A DNA stretch of 38,077 nt from Verrucomicrobiales bacterium (lineage in GTDB: Bacteria; Verrucomicrobiota; Verrucomicrobiia; Verrucomicrobiales; DEV007). This document shows positions 34,532 through 38,077 of the stretch, piece by piece (positions within the stretch are counted from its first letter, which is position 1; each line of letters starts with the position of its first letter). The notes beneath the pieces were generated by a model. That model worked only from the letters and a program-made list of their open reading frames with translations, was not told the DNA's origin and made no database searches. The position numbers and the translations under genes were made by a program. The stretch is from assembly GCA_016795505.1 (NCBI GenBank), contig JAEUHH010000117.1, forward strand, positions 1-38,077. The letters are read 5' to 3'.

Positions 34532-34587
34532 TTACTCCTCACTTTTTACTTTTTACTTTCTACTCTTCACTCCTCACTTCCCACTCA
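34532..34587 (-). repeat. Heptanucleotide tandem array, reverse orientation (8 units)
   Basis: Eight 7-mers of the complementary form (TTACTTT, TCACTTT, CTACTCT, TCACTCC and variants) end 7 nt before the threonine dehydratase-like gene. They can pair with 34368-34437. An open frame reads through them into that gene (start 34505), but the encoded low-complexity residues are not part of a real protein. Confidence 0.85.
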
Positions 34588-34594
34588 CCCGCCC

Positions 34595-35572
34595 GTGCCC
34601 ACCTTCTCCGCCATCGAAGCCGCGGCGGCCCTGATCTACCGGACCCTCGCGCCCACCCCGCAGATCGCCTGGCCGCTGCTCGCGCAGCGCTGTGGCTGCG
34701 ACGTGTGGGTGAAACAGGAGAACCACCTGCCCACCGGCGCCTTCAAAGTGCGCGGCGGCCTCGTCTACCTCGACTGGCTGCGCCGCACCCAGCCCGACGT
34801 GCCGGGCGTGATCGCCGCCACCCGGGGGAATCACGGGCAGAGCATCGCCTGCGCCGCCCGCGCCCAGGGACTGCCCGCCACCCTCGTCGTCCCCCACGGC
34901 AACAGCCCCGAGAAAAACCGCGCCATGCGTGCCTACGGAGCCACCCTGGTCGAGCACGGGCGCGACTTCGCCGAAGCCCTCGCCCACGCCCGCACCCTCG
35001 CCGCAGAGCAGGGCCTGCACTTCGTGCCCTCCTTCGATGACCGGCTCGTGCTCGGCGTCGCCACCTATGCCCTGGAGCTGTTCCGCGCCGTGCCCCATCT
35101 CGACCGCGTCTATGTCCCCATCGGGCTCGGCTCCGGCATCTGCGGCACCCTCGCCGCCCGCGATGCCCTGGGTCTGGAGACAGAGATCGTCGGCGTCGTC
35201 GCCGCCGAGGCGCCCGCCTACGCCCTGTCCCTCGCCGCCGGGCATCCCGTATCCACCGAGGCCATACCCGACACCCTCGCCGACGGCGTCGCCTGTCGCG
35301 TGCCCGATCCCGACGCCTTCGCCCGCATCCGGGCCGGCGTCAGCCGCATCGTCCGCGTCACCGAGCCCGAGATCCGCGCCGCCATGCGGCATTACTTCAC
35401 CGATACTCACCAGGTCGCCGAAGGCGCCGCCGCCCTGCCCCTCGCCGCCGCCCTCCAGGCCGGGGAGCGCGAGCGCCCCTCGTCGTCCGACGCCCCCCGC
35501 CGCATCGCCCTCATCCACAGCGGCGGCAATGTCGATGCCGACCGCTTCGCAGCCGTGTTGGGCGGCGAATGA
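34595..35572 (+). CDS. Threonine/serine dehydratase-like PLP enzyme
   Basis: A 325-residue fold-type II PLP enzyme like threonine/serine dehydratases. The Schiff-base Lys is in HLPTGAFKVRGG, ATRGNHGQSIA is the substrate-carboxylate loop, and VPIGLGSGICGTLAA holds the glycine-rich phosphate cup. No regulatory ACT domain follows, so it is the short catabolic-like form. Substrate choice (Thr, Ser, or a modified amino acid) is not decided. GTG 34595 is preferred to the frame start at 34505, which lies in the heptad repeats. It is on the same strand as acs, but the repeat arrays separate them. Confidence 0.9.
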   Translation: MPTFSAIEAAAALIYRTLAPTPQIAWPLLAQRCGCDVWVKQENHLPTGAFKVRGGLVYLDWLRRTQPDVPGVIAATRGNHGQSIACAARAQGLPATLVVPHGNSPEKNRAMRAYGATLVEHGRDFAEALAHARTLAAEQGLHFVPSFDDRLVLGVATYALELFRAVPHLDRVYVPIGLGSGICGTLAARDALGLETEIVGVVAAEAPAYALSLAAGHPVSTEAIPDTLADGVACRVPDPDAFARIRAGVSRIVRVTEPEIRAAMRHYFTDTHQVAEGAAALPLAAALQAGERERPSSSDAPRRIALIHSGGNVDADRFAAVLGGE

Positions 35573-35625
35573 GATGCCGCAGAGACCGGAGGACCGGGGC
35601 GCGTCATTCCGATGCGACCGAGCCT

Positions 35626-35653
35626 GATACGGAGCGCGGGCACTCCTGCCCGC
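35626..35653 (+). repeat. Dispersed palindromic repeat, copy 1 (core GCGGGCACTCCTGCCCGC)
   Basis: A 28-nt copy beginning GATACGGA and ending with the 18-nt palindrome, whose GCGGGCA arm pairs with TGCCCGC across a 4-nt loop. The same 28 bases recur at 35710-35737 without mismatch, 56 nt further on. Confidence 0.8.
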
Positions 35654-35709
35654 AATCGAACGAATCAGAACCAAACGAGCATGACCGCCCGAGTTCGCGC
35701 CCGCCGTCA

Positions 35710-35737
35710 GATACGGAGCGCGGGCACTCCTGCCCGC
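35710..35737 (+). repeat. Dispersed palindromic repeat, copy 2 (core GCGGGCACTCCTGCCCGC)
   Basis: Identical over 28 nt with 35626-35653, in the same orientation. Such 18-nt stem-loops are familiar to me as high-copy intergenic repeats in PVC-group genomes. A stem-loop in both the DNA and the transcript is possible. Confidence 0.8.
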
Positions 35738-35878
35738 TGCCAGGCGCCTTTTCCCCCTCGTTGGGGGCCGTATGCCGAAATCCCGCGCCGGATCACCCGG
35801 TGCCAGCGTTCCGCAGCCGGGCCGCCGCTCTGACCGTTGGCACCGGGCCGAGGCCGCAGCGCCGTCGGCCTGAAAACC

Positions 35879-36301
35879 CTACCGCCGCAGCGCCGCCAGC
35901 AGCTCGTCGATCTTGTTGGCGATCGACTGCACCTCGAAAGCCGTGGGCGGGTCATTGACACTCAGGGCCAAGTCCGCCACCGACGACGGGTGCCGCGCCG
36001 TCGCGCCGATCTCCGACTGGAGTTGCGCCATCGACACCTCGCCGGGCGTGCCGGGCGTCCCGTCGAGACCATCGGCCCCGTGGGGGATCTGAAAGGAAAA
36101 ATGGAGCACGCCGGCCGACAGCGAGACCGACACCTGCGCCGGATCGCCCGGCGGCACGGTCTGCACACTGTCCACCACCGCGCTGGTCACCTCGCCCCCG
36201 GCGAGGGCGTCGATCAGCGATTTCAGCCCCTGGAGCTGGGTGCGCATTTCCGCCGCGACCAGGGGCGAGCCGTCGGCAGGGAGAGAGGGATCGTAGGCCA
36301 T
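35879..36301 (-). CDS. Small protein with collagen-like G-x-y segment
   Basis: A 140-residue protein. MAYDPSLPADGSPLVAAEMRTQLQGLKSLIDAL forms an N-terminal helical part. The middle has VSVSLSAGVLHFSFQIPHG, then GADGLDGTPGTPGEVS, a short G-x-y run, then a helical C-terminus ending DELLAALRR. The layout (helix, beta segment, collagen-like turn, helix) resembles small tail-fibre or surface-like proteins, but I recognise no family. It follows the fibronectin III gene by 124 nt on the same strand. No signal peptide. Real gene likely; function unknown. Confidence 0.7.
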   Translation of the reverse strand: MAYDPSLPADGSPLVAAEMRTQLQGLKSLIDALAGGEVTSAVVDSVQTVPPGDPAQVSVSLSAGVLHFSFQIPHGADGLDGTPGTPGEVSMAQLQSEIGATARHPSSVADLALSVNDPPTAFEVQSIANKIDELLAALRR

Positions 36302-36425
36302 ATCAGTTCGGATGGGGCTACCCGGAGCGGTTGGCCGGCGGCCCGGAGCAGGAGGAACCGTTCTGCCCGTTGGACCGCCGGCCCCGCTTCCAGGGGGGAA
36401 GGCGTTTGGTGGTAAGGATCCCGTC

Positions 36426-37151
36426 TCAGGGGATGCGTTTCATGGCCGGATCGCTCCACGGCCCATTGCCATTCGGACCGACGGCGCGGACGCGGAAAAA
36501 GCAGACCGCCCCGCTGGGCAGGCCGGCAAAGGTGATCTTGCTCTTCGTCGCGATGCCGAGGTGCGACCAGCTCGTCGGCGTGACCGGGTCGGGGCTGCTC
36601 TGGACCTCGTAGCTTTTCGCGCCGCGAACGGCGTCCCACGACAGATCGATCTCGCTCGCATCGTCGCCTTCCGTGGCGCCGAGGTTGGTCACCTGACCCA
36701 TGGTCGTCGGGGCGCCCTCGCTGCGCAGATCAAATCCGCCGCTGAGCAGCTTGGTGGCGTCGCCTCCACTCACCGACTGGGCGTGGTCGGCCAGAGCGTT
36801 GAGGGCGGAGTGGTATTCCTCCTCCGCCACGGTAGCCTGTTCCGTGGCCTCCTTGGCGGCTTGCTTGGCGGCCTCCTGGGCCAGGAGTTTGGCTTTCAGA
36901 GCCGCCGTCTTGGTCACCAGAATGGCGACCAGCGGGCCGGCATCGGGGAAGGCGGAGTTGCCCGTCATCTTCGGGGCGATGGTTTCCCCCTGTACGACCT
37001 TTTCCAGGCGGCTCAGGGATTCGAGACTCAGTTTGATCAGTGCCATAGGTGTCTTTTTCGGTTGTGGGGCGGTGGCCTGTCCATCCCAGGTCTGACCGGA
37101 GTCCCACGTCACGCCGCTATCCCAGTTCAGAGGTGGATCGGGAGCGGGCAT
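36426..37151 (-). CDS. Fibronectin type III domain protein with W-D-S-G repeats
   Basis: A 241-residue protein starting at ATG 37151 (the frame is open to 37226). The first 25 residues hold LNWDSGVTWDSGQTWDG, a tandem W-D-(S/G) motif. A helical segment about residues 35-140 (KAKLLAQEAAKQAAKEATEQA) is Ala/Lys/Glu-rich and coiled-coil-like. Residues 155-241 form a fibronectin III domain (TNLGATEGDDASEIDLSWDA, SYEVQSSPD, FFRVRAVGPNGNGPWS). I know similar proteins from Verrucomicrobia, usually of unknown function. ATG 37046 (MALIKLSLESL) is an alternative start that would remove the W-D-S-G part. Probably paired with the collagen-like protein downstream. Confidence 0.85.
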   Translation of the reverse strand: MPAPDPPLNWDSGVTWDSGQTWDGQATAPQPKKTPMALIKLSLESLSRLEKVVQGETIAPKMTGNSAFPDAGPLVAILVTKTAALKAKLLAQEAAKQAAKEATEQATVAEEEYHSALNALADHAQSVSGGDATKLLSGGFDLRSEGAPTTMGQVTNLGATEGDDASEIDLSWDAVRGAKSYEVQSSPDPVTPTSWSHLGIATKSKITFAGLPSGAVCFFRVRAVGPNGNGPWSDPAMKRIP

Positions 37152-37506
37152 GGCGGTGGCGGGGCTGAGGCACGGGGCCGGAGAGGGCGGGAGACGTCCC
37201 GGTTTGTTTTTTGGTTTCGCTTGCACAGGAATAGCCGCGGGCGGGAAGGCCGCCGGGCTTTCGATTCAGGTAAAACGACGCGGCGACTCACACCTGGCTG
37301 TTCTGGCGACCGTTTTATGAAATTAGCCACCGGGCTGGCAATCTTTTTTTTCGCGGACTGGGATTTTTTTTCTTTGTCGGGTGCAGACCCGCTGCCGAAC
37401 GGGCTGGACGAGTCGCGGCACCCCACAGAGAAGCGTGCCAGCCCTTTCGGGAGGGTGCCCGGCAAGATCCGTCCCGCCGCGAGATGTCGCCCATTTTGTG
37501 ACTCCG
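37152..37506. other. Intergenic region, probable promoter of the fibronectin III gene
   Basis: No gene is supported here. On the minus strand TTGCCA (complement of 37336-37341) and CATAAA (complement of 37314-37319) lie 16 nt apart and could form a weak promoter for the fibronectin III gene, with a long leader of about 160 nt. T-runs occur at 37343-37352 and 37365-37373. Confidence 0.4.
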
Positions 37507-37737
37507 GAAGGCGTTTCCGTGGCTACGGAAGGCGTTTCCGTGGCCCCGGAAAGAGTTTCCGTAGCCCCGGAAGGAGCTTCCGTAGCCCCGGAAAGAGTTT
37601 CCGTAGCCCCGGAAAGAGTTTCCGTAGCCCCGGAAAGAGCTTCCGTAGCCCCGGAAGGAGTTTCCGTAGCCCCGGAAAGAGTTTCCGTAGCCCCGGAAGG
37701 AGCTTCCGTAGCCCCGGAAATCATTTCCGGAGTCCCT
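37507..37737 (+). repeat. 21-bp tandem repeat array (10 units plus a degenerate one)
   Basis: Ten head-to-tail 21-nt units (37507-37716) and a decayed eleventh. Each contains the near-palindrome CGGAAAGAGTTTCCG (or the AGGAGCTTCCG variant), joined by TAGCCC or TGGCCC. The differences between units are mostly A/G and T/C at the two arm positions next to the 3-nt loop, so the arms stay largely complementary. The period is a multiple of three, so several frames stay open (SVAPER- and SGATETL-type heptapeptides), but no start or neighbouring domain supports coding. Confidence 0.92.
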
Positions 37738-37837
37738 CTTTCAGGCTGGGTTCAGCCTTTAGGGGTTTGATTGTGAGGCATTTATGCCGAAATCGCCCCT
37801 GTAGCCAAGTCCCGGAGCCAGTGGAGGCAGGCGGTCC

Positions 37838-37903
37838 GATGAGACCCGGTTGCCTCTCCGATCCAAGAGGGTCTGATCGGAGAGGAAAGAGGGTCTGAGC
37901 GGA
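37838..37903 (+). repeat. 22-bp tandem repeat family, locus E (three units)
   Basis: Units at 37838-37859, 37860-37881 and 37882-37903. The last two carry GAGGGTCTGATCGGA and GAGGGTCTGAGCGGA; the first has ACCCGG in place of the AGGG core. The array runs without a gap into the right copy of the 141-bp element, the mirror image of locus A. Confidence 0.85.
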
Positions 37904-38042
37904 ATGCCACGGGATTAAGACGGCTCTTCGGTCCAAACGGGTGTTTCGAGCGAAATAGATGCCGCAGGCATCACAGCTATTAGCCGGTGGTTGAGGAGCG
38001 TAGCGACGACACCACCGGATCAAATGGAAAGGAAACCGAGCA
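37902..38042 (-). repeat. Dispersed hairpin-rich element, right copy (inverted partner of 1-141)
   Basis: Reverse complement of 1-141, with one mismatch (38031 against 12). It shows the same two hairpins (the CCGGTGGT stem and GATGCC/GGCATC). The sequence after it, 38043-38077, starts within a further hairpin CATCCCGGAGGGATG (38041-38055), and the window ends soon after. No gene is visible from 37738 to the end. Confidence 0.88.
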
Positions 38043-38077
38043 TCCCGGAGGGATGCCAGCGGGCGAGGCGGCAGGCG

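Larger units (their letters stand above)
35573..35878. other. Gene-free spacer with paired palindromic repeats
   Basis: About 300 nt with no credible gene. It holds two 28-nt copies of a dispersed repeat (listed separately) and a GC-rich segment with inverted matches: CCCGGTGCCA near 35798 and TGGCACCGGG near 35839 can pair. A CCCCC/GGGGG hairpin sits near 35756-35770. Open frames here on both strands are short and of repeat composition. Confidence 0.7.

Noticed and set aside
36312-37898. 528-residue plus-strand open frame running through the 21-bp array
   Set aside because: It overlaps the fibronectin III gene on the other strand and depends on the 21-nt repeat staying open; low complexity and no recognisable start context.
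37507-37903. CRISPR array interpretation of the 21- and 22-bp repeats
   Set aside because: The units are directly head-to-tail with no unique spacers, and no cas gene is present in the window.

Overview
The window is a GC-rich bacterial chromosomal segment. I read it as Verrucomicrobiota, probably Verrucomicrobiales (inference). The support is a sulfatase / GDSL-DUF1080 / amidohydrolase operon, a lone type II pseudopilin, a ThrRS without a TGS domain upstream of infC, a tandem W-D-S-G / fibronectin III protein, and many dispersed hairpin-rich intergenic repeats. It holds about 34 protein genes and one tRNA-Pro. I see no rRNA, transposase, integrase, phage morphogenesis cluster or CRISPR array.

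Layout. 1-182: a dispersed hairpin repeat and the first 22-bp repeat locus. 192-2891: two tandem PLP transsulfuration enzymes. 2899-3456 (-): YqgE. 3605-6631: trpD, an SDR, a RidA-family protein and a flavin reductase. 6638-7249 (-): ECF sigma factor. 7406-8764: xseA. 8860-9546 (-): pseudopilin with its own terminator. 9832-11238: uronate isomerase. 11239-14335 (-): DUF4404 protein, CPBP protease and a NERD-helicase. 14436-16988 (-): pyk and rsmH. 17041-19220: small protein, VF530 protein and an unusual Cys4-containing SDR. 19385-21251: P-loop NTPase, FxsA and Uma2 protein. 21244-23434 (-): sulfur module (SQR-like, TusE/DsrC-like, DsrE-like). 23520-27422 (-): sulfatase, GDSL/DUF1080 and amidohydrolase. 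27507-30996 (-): thrS, infC and a HAD phosphatase. 31170-31246: tRNA-Pro. 31280-35572: ABC-2-like membrane protein, acs and a threonine dehydratase-like enzyme. 35879-37151 (-): a collagen-like small protein and a fibronectin III protein. 37152-38077: repeats only.

How the genes work together. Housekeeping functions dominate: translation (thrS, infC, tRNA-Pro, rsmH), central carbon (pyk, acs, uxaC) and amino acids (transsulfuration pair, trpD). The most coherent accessory systems are the three-gene sulfur-transfer/sulfide-oxidation operon and the three-gene sulfatase/glycan operon, whose last two genes overlap by four bases.

The most distinctive content is non-coding. A 22-bp tandem repeat family occurs at five loci. 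A 141-bp element lies at both ends of the window in inverted orientation with one mismatch, so the window may be a contig that broke at repeats. There is also a 21-bp array of hairpin units, two opposed heptanucleotide arrays around a short core, and paired copies of an 18-bp palindrome. infC has no ATG, GTG or TTG upstream of its conserved N-terminus and probably starts at AUC.
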